DNA from: Aquimonas voraii
GTDB lineage: Bacteria > Pseudomonadota > Gammaproteobacteria > Xanthomonadales > Xanthomonadaceae
Length of the DNA stretch: 64,000 nt
Direction of reading: 5' to 3'
Assembly: GCF_900101825.1 (NCBI RefSeq)
Contig: NZ_FNAG01000001.1
Span: 682,001 to 746,000, forward strand
Below the pieces are notes generated by a model that made no database searches, had not been told where the DNA came from, and saw only the letters and a list, made by a program, of their open reading frames with translations. Below are positions 40,305 to 51,000 of this stretch, piece after piece; within the stretch, counting starts at the first letter, position 1, and each line of letters opens with the position of its first letter. Made by a program: the position numbers and the translations under genes.

Positions 40305-43300
40305 ATGCATGCCTCCGTCCTCGCGCGACTGGGCCCTATCGCCCTCGCCACCCTGCTCTGCGTCACCACGCCCGCGGCCGCTTCCGTCAGCGCCGAGAGC
40401 GCGGCCGAAGCGCCGCCCGGCGGCATCACCGGGCGCTACGTGGTCAGCTCGATCGGCGCTTCGACCTACAGCCTCGAACTGCAGGTCCCGCCCGGCACCA
40501 ACGGCATGGAGCCCGCGCTTGGGCTGCAGTACAACAGCCAGCAGGGCGACGGCGTGGTGGGCCAGGGCGTCAGCCTGGCTGGCCTGTCTTCGATTACCCG
40601 CTGTCCCGCGACCCTGCCGCTCGACGGCTACATCGGCTCGGTGCGCTTCGACGCCCAAGACCGCTTCTGCCTGGATGGCAATCGCCTGATCCTGGTCGGC
40701 GAGGGCGTCTACGGCGCCGACGGTACGCGCTACCACACCGAGAGCGAGACCTGGACCGAGGTCGTGGCCAAGGGCCGCTGCGGCAGCGGGCCCTGCGCCT
40801 TCGTCGCCCACAACAAGGACGGTTGGCGTCTGGAGTTCGGCACCAACGTCGACTCAAGCGTCCCGGTGCCCGGTCGTGACGACATCATCTCCTGGCAAAT
40901 CGCGCGCACCACCGACCTCAATGGCAATGCCGTCGAGGTCGACTACCTGCGCGATCCGAGCAACCTCGAAAACATGCCCGCGGCGATCCGCTACACCATC
41001 AACGCGGCAGAGGGGCTGGTGGCGCAGCGCGCGGTGCGCTTCGACTACGAGGCTCGGCCGAACGCCATCCCCAAGTACGAGGGTGGGGTGCGCTTCCTCG
41101 CCACGCGCCGGCTGCGCGCGATCCGCACCGAAGTGCAGGGCGCGCCGGTCGCGAGCTATGCCCTGGCCTACGACATCAGCGCCAGCAGCGGACGCAGCCT
41201 GCTGCGCTCGATCACGGCCTGTGCCGGCGATGGTACCTGCCTGCCGCCGACCCGATTCGAGTGGCAGGCCACGCGCAACGCGGTGACCTCGCCCAATGGT
41301 GGCGCCAGCGGCGAGTTGATCCGTGGCTGGTGCGTCAGCGGCACGACCGCCAGCCATGACTTCAATGGCGATGGCCGCCCCGATCTCCTGTGCACCCAGG
41401 CCGGCAACGCGTTCGCCCAGCTCTCCACCGGCACCGGACTGCGCCCGGCGACAGCGCAGGCGCAGGGACGCCTGCCCACGCCGCAGAACTGGTGCAGCGG
41501 CGAGCGCGCCGAGCTGCAGTGGGCGGATTTCAATGGCGACCAGAAGGCCGACCTGCTTTGCAGCACCGGCGACTCGCGCGCGCGCGCGCTGGTTTCCACC
41601 GGCGATGGCCTGGTCAGCCCCAATCCGCGTCCCGATGGCGGCTTGAACGTTCCGAAGGCGTGGTGCGAGGCCAGTCGCGGCTGCACCGCGAGCTGGCTCA
41701 ACTTCGATGGAGATGGACGCGCCGATATCGGCTGCGACTGCGCGGACGGCAGCCATCGCGTGCTGGTCTCCACCGGCAGCGAGCTGCGCTCGCCCAACAG
41801 CAGCGCCAACGGCAGGGTGGCCAGCGGCTACTGCGATGCGCCCGCTGCGCAGAGCTTCTGGTCCGACTTCAATGGCGACGGCCAGTCCGACCTGCACTGC
41901 CGCGATGGCGCCACCCAGTCCGTGCTGGTCTCCAACGGGCAGCAACTGGTGAGTCCGAATGCCTCGGCGCGCGGCATCCTGACCACGTCCTGGTGTGGCG
42001 GCGATAGCCAGATCGCGACCCTGGATTTCAATGGCGACAGCCTTGGCGATCTTTACTGCCGCGATGCCGCCAAGGGTCTGCATCAGATCATGCTGTCCGG
42101 CGGCGATCGCTTGAGCAGCCCGAACGCGCGCGCCGATGGCACCGTGCGCAGCGGCTGGTGCCGTGACGCCCAGGGCGCGCCCGATGCCGGCGATTTCAAT
42201 GCCGACGGTCTCGCCGACATCGCCTGCAGCGAGCCCGGCGGGCGACAGCTCCTGCTGCTTTCCACCGGCAGCGAGCTGCGCGCGCCGGGCAATGATGCCA
42301 GCGGCTTGCTGCGCTCCGGCTGGTGCACAGGCGGCAGCGCCCAGCTCGTCGACTTCAACGGCGACGCGATGGCGGATCTCTGGTGCAGCGATGCCGCCGC
42401 CGGCATCCAGTACGCCCTCGTGCACGAGGCGCCGTATCCGGATCTGGTGAACCGCATCGTCGATGGTCTCGGCGGCAGCATCCGTGTCGAGTACCGGCCG
42501 CTGACCGACGACAGCGTCTATGCCGAAGGTGGGCCGGTCGCGTTCCCAGTCCTCGATGTGCGCGCTCCGATCTACGTGGTCCAGCGTTTCACCCAGGAGG
42601 ACGGCCAGGGCGGGGCCTACCGCTTCGCCTACCGCTACGAGGGTGCGCGCACCCACCTCACGCTGCGCCGCTGGCTGGGCTTCGAGCGCGTGCGCCGAAC
42701 CACCCTGGCCGATGGGCGCAGCACCGTCACGCGGTACGTCCAGGACTATCCGGTGGTCGCCTTCATCGGTGAGTCACAGCAGTTCGCGGCTGACGGCAGC
42801 CTGCTGACCTCGGCCAGCTTCAGCCCGGCGGTGGCCAACCCGTACCCGAACGTCTACCAGGTGCAGCGCGGCAGCGAGCGCTCCTCGACCTATACCCGCG
42901 GCGTGGCCGACTACGTCTACGAGAAGCGCTACGAGTACGACGCCTTCGGCAATCTCGCGCTGTCGTCCGATTTCGGCGATCTGGCCACGCCCGAAGACGA
43001 CGTTTTCGACTGCTGGCAGTACGACAACCGCAGCGGCGCGGAGTGGCGGCTCGGCTATCCCCTGCAGCACAAGACCACGCGCACGGCTGCAGCCTGTCGC
43101 GATTTCCTCGCCGGTCGCGCCCCGGACTGGCGGCCCGAAACCGATCTGCGCTTCGAGCGCACCGGCTACGACGCGCGGATGAACGTGGTGGCGCGCGGCA
43201 TCTACGACGATCGCAATGCCGTCTGGCTGAGCCAGGGGCAGGGCTACGACGCGCTCGGCAACACGATCGCGCTGACCGACTGGGCGGGCAACACCACTCG

Positions 43301-46300
43301 TATCGAGATTGATACGGCCTTCCGCACCTTCACCGCTCGCGTCACCTCGCCTGAACTCGCCGACGGTACTTCGCTGGTGGTGCAATACGCGCACGAGCCG
43401 GGCTATGGCAATCAGATCCTGGAGATCGATCCCAACGGCAACGCCCAGCGCTGGGTTTATGACAGCCTCGGGCGGCTGAAGGAGGAATGGGGTCCGGACC
43501 CCGAAGCCGACACCGGCGCGGCCAGTGTGCGCCTGGCCGAGCATCGCTATGGCCGCGACAGCCGGGGGACCTACAAGGAGATCCGCGAGCGTGATCGCTG
43601 GTCGGCCGAGGACAGCGGCGCCTGGCCCTTCATCCGCAGCTATGTCGATGGCCTGGGACGGCCGACACTGGCGCTGAAATCGGGGCCGGCCGGCAGTGGG
43701 CAGGTGCTCACGGAGCAGAACTACGACGCCCTGGGGCGCCCCTGGCGCAGCTCCTACCCCAGGGCCGAGGGCGAGCCCGCGGTCTGGAGCGCCCGTCAGT
43801 ACGACGCGATGGATCGCCTGGTCCGGCTCGAACAGGGCGACGGCACGGCACAGACCTACGCCTATCTGCGCGGCGAACTGGAAGTGCGCTCGGCGCTTGC
43901 CGCCGGCACCGCCGACGAGCGCAGCGTGACCCACCATCGCTCGGTGCGCGAAGCCCTGCTCGGCAGTATGGGCAGCAACGGCGGCGCCTTGCGCTACGAA
44001 TACGACCCGGTTCTGCAGACGCGCCGGGTGGTCGGAGCGAACGGCGACGTCACCACCCTGGTCTACGACTCGGTCGGGCGCGTGGTGCAGGTCGAGGGCA
44101 GCGACACTGGTCGATCCGAGTTCACCTATGCCGACGATGGCCTGCTCCGTCACAGCCAGGATGCCGCCGGCAACCGCAGCCAGTTCGAGTACGACGCGCT
44201 CGGGCGAATCAGCCGGCGCAGCAGCGAGGGGCCCTCCGGGCAGCGCAGCTACGCGTTCACCTATGACGATCCGCGGATGGCCAACGGGCGCGGCCAACTC
44301 ACTCGCGTGGCGGGGCCGGGAGCCATCGAGCAGTACAGCTACACCCGCTACGGCCAGACCGCGGGCGAGTGGCTGTCGATCGACGGCCGAGATTTCCTGC
44401 AGACCTCGCGTTACGGCCCCGACGGACAGACCCGCCAGATCGTCTATCCCGATGGCGCGATCCTCGACATCGAGCGCGACGCGCAGGGCAATCCGCAGAT
44501 CCTGCGTCTGCGCGAGACGGCGGACTCCTCGCCGCAGCTGATCGCCGAGTTTCCACAGTACAGCCCGCTGAACCAGCCGCTCGCCGGACGCTACGGCAAC
44601 GGTGTGGCGATGGCGTGGACCTACTACCCCTACGCGGAGTCGCTGGGTCGGCCGCGCGAAGTGCAGGTCAACGCGGCAGATGGGAGCCTGCTGCAGCGCA
44701 CCCGACTGAGCTGGAACGCCGCCGGCCAGGTCAGCGCGCGCCGCGTGGAGGGCAGCAACGGAGCGGCCGTCGCGGCCACCTATGGCTATGACGGCATGGG
44801 CTGGCTGCGCCGGGTCGAAAGCGGCGGTGAGGTGCTCGAGTTCGACTACGACATCGCCGGCAACATCACCCTCAAGGACGGCGTGCGCTTCCGCTATCGC
44901 AGCGACAGCAATCAGATCGAATCCGGCAGCGACGGGCTCGCGGTCGAGCACGATGCGAACGGCAACGTCGCGCGCCTTGTCGGCGCCGGCAGCGACTGGC
45001 GCTACGGCTACAACAGCGAAAACGCGATGCAGCAGGTCGCGAAGGATGCCGTGCCGGTGATGCAGGCCGAGTACGACTCCAACGGTCGCCGCCTGAAGCG
45101 CACCGATGCCGATGGCACGGTATCGCTCTACGTCTCCGCCGACTACGACGTGGTGCTGCGCGAAGGGCGCGAAGTGCATACCCGCTATGTGCACGGCCCG
45201 ATGGGCCGGGTGGCGGCGCTCAGCACCGACCGCAGCGATCCCAAGCAGGCCGCGCTGGTGCAGTGGCAGAGCAGGATCCAGACCCTGTCCATGGTCGCGC
45301 CGGGAGCGCTCGCCGCGCACACCGCGGCCGTGCTCGCTTTGCTCCCGGATGGCGTGGCCCTGCTGCCAGGTCGGCTGCTGACGCCGGCTCTGCTGCTGGC
45401 TGCGCTGTGGCTGCTGGCTGCGCTGGCCTCTGCCCTGATCCTGCTGCAGCAGCGCCTGCCCGGCGAATCACGGCGCGAGCGCGCGACGCGTGCGCTCACC
45501 CCCTGGGTGCTCGCGGTCTTCCTGTTCACCCAGAACCCGGCGCCAACCTGGGCCGCGCTGGCACCGGGGCAGGGCCTGCCTGTGGCCGGCCTGCGCTACT
45601 TCAGTCCGGATCACCTGGGCAGCACGACCGTGGTGACCGATGCGCTGGGGCGCGAATCCAGCCTGGTCGCCTACCAGCCTTACGGCGCGGTGGATGAGGC
45701 GGCCAGCCGCGGGCCGGACGATTTCCGGCCCAAGCTCAGCGGCAAGGAGCGCGACCACGACAGCGGCCTCTACTACTTCGACGCGCGCTACCAGCACCCC
45801 GGGCTGGGCCGCTTCCTGCAGCCCGATCCCGCCTCGCAGTTCTCCAGCCCCTACGCCTACGTCGGCAACGACCCGCTCAGCCTGACCGATCCCGATGGCG
45901 AGGAGGCCTTCCTGATCGTGGTGGCGGTGATGGCGATCGTCGGCGCAACGATCGGCGCCTACTCCGGCGGCGCGGCGATCAACCACACCATGAATCCCGC
46001 GCACTGGGACTGGAGCGCGGGCAAGACCTACGCGGGCATCTTCGCCGGTGCGGCGATCGGCGCCGTCGGCGGGGCCGCGGGCCCGGTGGCCGCCGAGGCC
46101 GGCGTGGCGGTGGGCATCGTCGGCGAGGTGCTGATCGGCGCCGGTGAGAACGCTGCCTTCGCTGCGCTGGGCGGCGGCAGCCCCAAGGACATCGTCGAAT
46201 CCGCGCTGTTGGGCGGACTGACCGGCGGGCTGTCGGCGGGGCTGGGGGCCGGCTTCGGTCGCGTCGCCACGCGCGGCGGTCGTTTCGCCGCGCGCGGCGA

Positions 46301-47279
46301 GACGGCCCTCGCGGAAGAGGCGTCCGTGGCCGCACGCAGCGCCCGCCGCAGCGCCGGCGGCCTGGTCGACGGCGAGGCCACCGCCATCGAGAACCGTGCG
46401 CTGCAGTCGGCTGACGCCAGCGCCAGCACCAAGCGTGCGCTGAGCCCCTCCGAGCTCGAGGACGCCGGTCTCGGGGGCGAGGTGGTCTGTTTCAGCTTTG
46501 TCGCCGGCACGCCGATCGCCACCGAGCACGGCCGCGCGGCGATCGAAACCATCGCGCCGGGTTCGCGGGTGTACGGGCGTCTCGGCGATGCGCCTGCCGC
46601 CGCCTTTCCGGTCACCGAGGTGTTCCGGCGCAGCGTCGATGCCCTGACCGACGTGAGCACGCCAGGCGGTGTGCTGCGCACCACGCCCGAGCATCCCTTC
46701 TGGGTCGAGCAGCGCGGCTGGGTGGCCGCCGAAGACCTGGCGCCGGGCGATCCCTTGCTGTCGCGGGACGGCGAGCGCGTGCCCGTGCTGGGCGTCGAGC
46801 CGGTGGCGCAGGGCGCCGAAGTCTTCAACTTCGAGGTCGAGCAGGCGCACAACTACTTCGCCGGCGACGACGAGGTGCTGGTACACAACCCGCACAGCTG
46901 CTCGCGTCGCCTCAAGGCCATGGGCCGCACGCCCAGCAAGAGCTCGGCCACCGGCAGGCAGGTCGAAGCAAGCATGAAGGCCAAGGGCCTGATCAAGACC
47001 ATCGGCAAGAGCAAGTTCGTCAAGGTCGTGGTGCAGCGTGGCGGCAAGCGCGTGTGGAAACCGCTCGATCGCAACATCCACATGGGCCACATCGTCGATG
47101 CCGTGGCGTACTGGAACAAGACCGGCTACAAGTACGGCGCGCGCTCGGCGCAGGTGCGCAAGTTCATGCTGGATGCGAGCAACTACGAGTTCGAGTGGGG
47201 GCCGCTGAACTCGTCGAATGGCGCCATGCTCGGCCAGACTTACCGTGCCCCCCTGGGTCATGTGGGCCCCTGGCCATGA
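40305..47279 (+). CDS. SpvB/TcdB-type RHS polymorphic toxin with Hint and GH-E-like nuclease tip
   Basis: A 2324-residue exported toxin. Order of parts: signal peptide (1-26); SpvB-like domain (about 35-330); seven FG-GAP-like units of about 50 residues (342-700), each with a Cys pair; TcdB middle-like segment (IVDGLGGSIRVEYRPLTDD); RHS/YD repeats (about 870-1650). Then come a hydrophobic insert (about 1663-1750), the RHS core motif (YFSPDHLGSTTVVTD onward to LTDPDG, about 1765-1865) and a Gly/Ala-rich hydrophobic stretch (about 1866-2000). A Hint autoprotease follows, starting CFSFVAGTPI at Cys2062 and ending VHN near 2195. The C-terminal 129 residues form the toxin tip. It has GH (2261-2262) in HMGHIVDAVAYWN, NYEFEWG (Glu2295/2297) and LNSSN, resembling HNH/Endo VII-fold GH-E nucleases. 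AGGAG lies 6 bp before the ATG. Likely an antibacterial nuclease. Confidence 0.88.
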   Translation: MHASVLARLGPIALATLLCVTTPAAASVSAESAAEAPPGGITGRYVVSSIGASTYSLELQVPPGTNGMEPALGLQYNSQQGDGVVGQGVSLAGLSSITRCPATLPLDGYIGSVRFDAQDRFCLDGNRLILVGEGVYGADGTRYHTESETWTEVVAKGRCGSGPCAFVAHNKDGWRLEFGTNVDSSVPVPGRDDIISWQIARTTDLNGNAVEVDYLRDPSNLENMPAAIRYTINAAEGLVAQRAVRFDYEARPNAIPKYEGGVRFLATRRLRAIRTEVQGAPVASYALAYDISASSGRSLLRSITACAGDGTCLPPTRFEWQATRNAVTSPNGGASGELIRGWCVSGTTASHDFNGDGRPDLLCTQAGNAFAQLSTGTGLRPATAQAQGRLPTPQNWCSGERAELQWADFNGDQKADLLCSTGDSRARALVSTGDGLVSPNPRPDGGLNVPKAWCEASRGCTASWLNFDGDGRADIGCDCADGSHRVLVSTGSELRSPNSSANGRVASGYCDAPAAQSFWSDFNGDGQSDLHCRDGATQSVLVSNGQQLVSPNASARGILTTSWCGGDSQIATLDFNGDSLGDLYCRDAAKGLHQIMLSGGDRLSSPNARADGTVRSGWCRDAQGAPDAGDFNADGLADIACSEPGGRQLLLLSTGSELRAPGNDASGLLRSGWCTGGSAQLVDFNGDAMADLWCSDAAAGIQYALVHEAPYPDLVNRIVDGLGGSIRVEYRPLTDDSVYAEGGPVAFPVLDVRAPIYVVQRFTQEDGQGGAYRFAYRYEGARTHLTLRRWLGFERVRRTTLADGRSTVTRYVQDYPVVAFIGESQQFAADGSLLTSASFSPAVANPYPNVYQVQRGSERSSTYTRGVADYVYEKRYEYDAFGNLALSSDFGDLATPEDDVFDCWQYDNRSGAEWRLGYPLQHKTTRTAAACRDFLAGRAPDWRPETDLRFERTGYDARMNVVARGIYDDRNAVWLSQGQGYDALGNTIALTDWAGNTTRIEIDTAFRTFTARVTSPELADGTSLVVQYAHEPGYGNQILEIDPNGNAQRWVYDSLGRLKEEWGPDPEADTGAASVRLAEHRYGRDSRGTYKEIRERDRWSAEDSGAWPFIRSYVDGLGRPTLALKSGPAGSGQVLTEQNYDALGRPWRSSYPRAEGEPAVWSARQYDAMDRLVRLEQGDGTAQTYAYLRGELEVRSALAAGTADERSVTHHRSVREALLGSMGSNGGALRYEYDPVLQTRRVVGANGDVTTLVYDSVGRVVQVEGSDTGRSEFTYADDGLLRHSQDAAGNRSQFEYDALGRISRRSSEGPSGQRSYAFTYDDPRMANGRGQLTRVAGPGAIEQYSYTRYGQTAGEWLSIDGRDFLQTSRYGPDGQTRQIVYPDGAILDIERDAQGNPQILRLRETADSSPQLIAEFPQYSPLNQPLAGRYGNGVAMAWTYYPYAESLGRPREVQVNAADGSLLQRTRLSWNAAGQVSARRVEGSNGAAVAATYGYDGMGWLRRVESGGEVLEFDYDIAGNITLKDGVRFRYRSDSNQIESGSDGLAVEHDANGNVARLVGAGSDWRYGYNSENAMQQVAKDAVPVMQAEYDSNGRRLKRTDADGTVSLYVSADYDVVLREGREVHTRYVHGPMGRVAALSTDRSDPKQAALVQWQSRIQTLSMVAPGALAAHTAAVLALLPDGVALLPGRLLTPALLLAALWLLAALASALILLQQRLPGESRRERATRALTPWVLAVFLFTQNPAPTWAALAPGQGLPVAGLRYFSPDHLGSTTVVTDALGRESSLVAYQPYGAVDEAASRGPDDFRPKLSGKERDHDSGLYYFDARYQHPGLGRFLQPDPASQFSSPYAYVGNDPLSLTDPDGEEAFLIVVAVMAIVGATIGAYSGGAAINHTMNPAHWDWSAGKTYAGIFAGAAIGAVGGAAGPVAAEAGVAVGIVGEVLIGAGENAAFAALGGGSPKDIVESALLGGLTGGLSAGLGAGFGRVATRGGRFAARGETALAEEASVAARSARRSAGGLVDGEATAIENRALQSADASASTKRALSPSELEDAGLGGEVVCFSFVAGTPIATEHGRAAIETIAPGSRVYGRLGDAPAAAFPVTEVFRRSVDALTDVSTPGGVLRTTPEHPFWVEQRGWVAAEDLAPGDPLLSRDGERVPVLGVEPVAQGAEVFNFEVEQAHNYFAGDDEVLVHNPHSCSRRLKAMGRTPSKSSATGRQVEASMKAKGLIKTIGKSKFVKVVVQRGGKRVWKPLDRNIHMGHIVDAVAYWNKTGYKYGARSAQVRKFMLDASNYEFEWGPLNSSNGAMLGQTYRAPLGHVGPWP

Positions 47280-47296
47280 CCGCCTTCGGAGACGAC

Positions 47297-47734
47297 ATGA
47301 CGGACGAACTCGACGATGCACTGCACGCTCAAATCGTGCAGCTCACCGACACCGGCAACCGCATCTGCGAGGAAGGGGGCGACCTGCGCGCGGCGATCGC
47401 CGCCTACCAGGACGCGCTGGACCTGCTGCCGCCGCCGGTGGAGCGCTGGGAGGCGGCGAGCTGGATTCTCACCGCGCTGGGCGACTGCCACTTCCTGCTC
47501 GGCGAGCATGTCCGGGCGCACGAGCTGCTGACGCGGGCGATGCGGGTGCCCGGCGCCTTGGGCACGGGCTTCATCCATCTGCGTCTCGGGCAGGTGCAGC
47601 TGGAGCTCGGCAACACCGCGCGCGCGGCCGACGAGCTGGCGCGCGCCTACATGGCGGAAGGCCGCGAACTGTTCGCCGACGAAGACCCGAAGTACTACGC
47701 CTTCCTCAGAACCCGCCTGCGCGGCTTGGACTGA
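47297..47734 (+). CDS. Candidate immunity protein with TPR-like helices
   Basis: A 145-residue acidic protein, all-helical by eye. ICEEGGDLRAAIAAYQDALDLLP and ASWILTALGDCHFLLGEHVRAHELLTRAM match the TPR helix pattern, as does FIHLRLGQVQLELGNTARAADELARAY. It follows the RHS toxin directly. An ATG at 47276 overlaps the toxin stop (ATGA), but the ATG at 47297 has GGAGACGAC upstream and is preferred. Position right behind a toxin tip is the classic place for the immunity gene, and small TPR proteins are known in such positions. The pairing is inferred, not proven. A large hairpin overlaps its stop codon. Confidence 0.75.
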   Translation: MTDELDDALHAQIVQLTDTGNRICEEGGDLRAAIAAYQDALDLLPPPVERWEAASWILTALGDCHFLLGEHVRAHELLTRAMRVPGALGTGFIHLRLGQVQLELGNTARAADELARAYMAEGRELFADEDPKYYAFLRTRLRGLD

Positions 47735-47806
47735 ACTCGCAGCGAAGCGGCGTCCGCCAGCGGCGGGCGCCGCTGAGCGCCGAGGCCTGCGGCGCTTCGC
47801 GAGTTC
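47733..47806. terminator. Inverted repeat overlapping the end of the immunity gene
   Basis: GAACTCG (47733-47739) pairs with CGAGTTC (47800-47806) and CGAAGC (47743-47748) with GCTTCG (47794-47799), enclosing a GC-rich palindromic interior. It likely ends the toxin operon or stabilises its mRNA. No T-tract is present. The 358-bp gap to the glutamate dehydrogenase ATG otherwise shows only a possible TATCAT -10 box at 48041-48046. Confidence 0.5.
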
Positions 47807-48092
47807 TCCGCTCCCGCCGCCTGGGTTCCGTGCGGGATCTGCGCGCCGCCTGCCCCCGGACACCTGGCGGGGTTTCCGCCGCGGCGACCGGAGGACCCCG
47901 CGGGCTGGGGGCGCACTGCCGGGCGGATGCATTCTCTGTCCCTGCAGCGGGGCTGCGGCGCCCTGATCGTGATTGGCATACCGTGCGGTACGGCGCTTGC
48001 AAAGCAGCCTCATGGGGAGCCCTGGGCGCGCGATCTCCACTATCATTCGCGGTTCTTGAATGGCTCCGCCCCCAGAGCCAAGAACCTCCGCC

Positions 48093-51000
48093 ATGTCGAC
48101 TGCCGATCGCACCCTGTTGGACCCCATTCTCGAAGCCCTCAACAGGAGGCTGCCGGCGCCCCGGCAGGGCGATGCCGCCGCCTTTGCTCGGCGCTTCTTC
48201 GGGCGCATGCCGGCCGATGAGCTGGCGGCGCGCGCGCCCGAGCTGTGGGCAGCGCTGATCGCCGATCTGCTGGAGTTCATGCGCGAGCGCCGCCCCGGCG
48301 CGCCCAAGCTGCGCATCTTCAACACGCAGGTGGGTGAGGGTTGGGACAGCGCGCATACGATCGTGCAGATCGTCAACGACGACATGCCCTTCCTGGTCGA
48401 CTCGGTGAGCATGGCCGTCGCCAACTGCGACCTGCAGCTGCACGCCATCATCCATCCGGTGCTGCCGGTGCAACGCGACCCGGGCGGCCATGTGCTGTCG
48501 GCCGGCGAGCGCGGCGCCGACGAGTCGGTGATGCATCTGGAGATCGATCGCCTCGCCGAGCCCGAGGACCTCCGCCGCGTGCAGGAAACCATCCTCAACG
48601 CGTTGACCGATGTCCGCAGCTGCGTGCGCGACTGGTCGCCGATGCGCGAGCGCATGCTCTCGGTGATCGCTTCGATGGACGAGCGGCCCATGCCGATCGG
48701 CGAAGAGGGCCGTCGCGAGGCGCAGGAGTTCCTGCGCTGGGCCGCCGACGACCACTTCACCTTCCTGGGCTACCGCGAATACCGCCGCGACGATTCGAGC
48801 GGCGAGGATCTGCTGTACGCCGTGCAGGGCACCGGCCTTGGCATCCTGTCGGGGCGCGATGCCACCGCCAAGCCGCGGCCGCTGAAGACGCTCGCCGCCA
48901 CCCACATGCCGCAGTCTGGCGCGGTGGGGGCCTTGATCCTCACCAAGACCAATGCACGCAGCTCGGTGCATCGCCCGGGCTACATGGATTACATCGGCGT
49001 GCTGGTGTTCGACGAGAGCGGCCGCCCGGTGGCGGAGCACCGCTTCCTCGGCCTCTACACCTCGAGCGCCTACGCCTCGCGCCCGTGGACGATCCCGCTG
49101 GTGCGGCGCCGCTACGAGCACGTCATGCACCAGTCGGGGCTGGCGCCCAACAGCCACAGCGGCAAGTCGCTGCGCCACATTCTCGAATCGCTGCCGCGCG
49201 ACGAGCTGTTCCAGGCCGGCGAGGACGAGCTCTACCAGACCTCGATGGGCATCCTTGCGCTGCAGGAACGCTCGCGCACCCGCCTGTTCCTGCGTCGTGA
49301 CCGCTACGGCCGCTTCTACTCGGTGCTGCTCTACATCCCCCGCGACCGTTACAACACCGATGTGCGCCTGCGCGCCGAAGCCCTGCTGCGCGAAGCCCTG
49401 AACGGCGAGCGTCTCGACACCAACGTGCAGATGGGTGATTCCCCCTTGGCCCAGCTGCACATGATCGTGCGTCCGCGCAGCGGCGAGTCGCTGGAGGTGG
49501 ATGTCGCCGCCATCGAGGCCAAACTGGCGCAGATCGTGCGCAACTGGCACGACGAGCTGCGCGACCTGCTGGTGCAGCGACTCGGCGAGGAGCGCGGCCT
49601 GAAGCTGACCCAGCGCTACGGCAAGGCCCTGCCGGTCGGTTACATCGAGCAGGCCTCGCCCGAGGTGGCGGCCCAGGACGTCGAGCAGGCCGCTGCACTC
49701 CATGGTCCTGAGGATCTGCGCCTGCGGCTCTACCGCAGCAGCCGCGAGTCGGGTTCGCGCCTGCGCTTCAAGCTGTTCCGCTACGGCAGCCCGATCGTGC
49801 TGTCGGACGCGCTGCCGATGATGGAGAACATGGGCCTGCGCATCCTCTCCGAGCACCCCTTCGAGATGGTGGTGGGCAGCGAATCGATCTTCATCCAGGA
49901 CTTCGAGGTCGTCAGCGCGCAGGAGCAGGTCGGCTTCGAGAGCATCGACGTCGAGGCCCTGCGCGGCCGTTTCGAGGAGGCCTTCGAACACATCTGGCGC
50001 GGCCAGGCCGAGAGCGACGGCTTCAACGCGCTGATCCTCACCGCCGGCCTCGACTGGCGGCAGGTGGCGATGCTGCGCGGCTACTGCAAGTACCTGCTGC
50101 AGGCGCAGGCGCCGTTCTCCCAGCCCTACATGGAAGCCACGCTCAACCGCTACCCGCTGGTCGCGCGCGTGCTGGTCGAGTACTTCCACGGCCTGTTCGA
50201 CCCGAGCCGCCTGCGTGAGACCGACGCCGAACGCGCGGCCGGCGCGGCGGCCCTGCGCACGAACCTGTTGGCGGTGGCCGGCGCCGAACCGGGCGAGGCC
50301 GTGCTGGCCCAGATCGAAGCCGTGGCGAATGCCCGCGGCCTCGACTCCGGGGCGCTCGTTGACGCCACGGATGATGCCCTCGGTGTGTTGCTGGAGGGGG
50401 TGTCCAGCCTCGACGAAGACCGCATCCTGCGCAGCTTCCTGGGCGTCATGCAGGCCACCCTGCGCACCAGCTACTTCCAGCGCCCGGGCGGCAGGCACCG
50501 CGACTACATCAGCTTCAAGTTCGACCCCAATGCCGTGCCCGACCTGCCGAAGCCGCGGCCTTACCGCGAAATCTTCGTCTATGGCCCGCGCGTGGAGGGC
50601 GTGCATCTTCGCTACGGGCCGGTGGCCCGCGGCGGCCTGCGCTGGTCCGACCGCCGCGAGGACTTCCGCACCGAGGTGCTGGGCCTGGTCAAGGCGCAGA
50701 TGGTCAAGAACACGGTCATCGTGCCGGTCGGCGCCAAGGGCGGCTTCTACGCCAAGCGTCCGCCGGTGGGCGGCGACCGCGACGCCGTTCTGGCCGAGGG
50801 CATCGCCTGCTACCGCCTGTTCATCAACGGCCTGCTGGACATCACCGACAACCTCGGCGAGCAGGGCGTGATCCATCCGCAGGACGTGGTCCGCCGCGAC
50901 GGCGACGACCCCTACCTCGTGGTGGCGGCCGACAAGGGCACCGCGACCTTCTCCGACATCGCCAACGCGATCTCGCAGGAGCACGGCTTCTGGCTGGGCG

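Noticed and set aside
42774-45320. An 848-codon minus-strand frame inside the RHS gene
   Set aside because: Mirrors the RHS repeat sequence; no start signal or recognisable domain.
46488-46895. Possible true splicing intein in the RHS protein
   Set aside because: The residue after the terminal HN is Pro, and there is no C-terminal extein Cys/Ser/Thr or host enzyme split; a cleaving Hint domain fits better.
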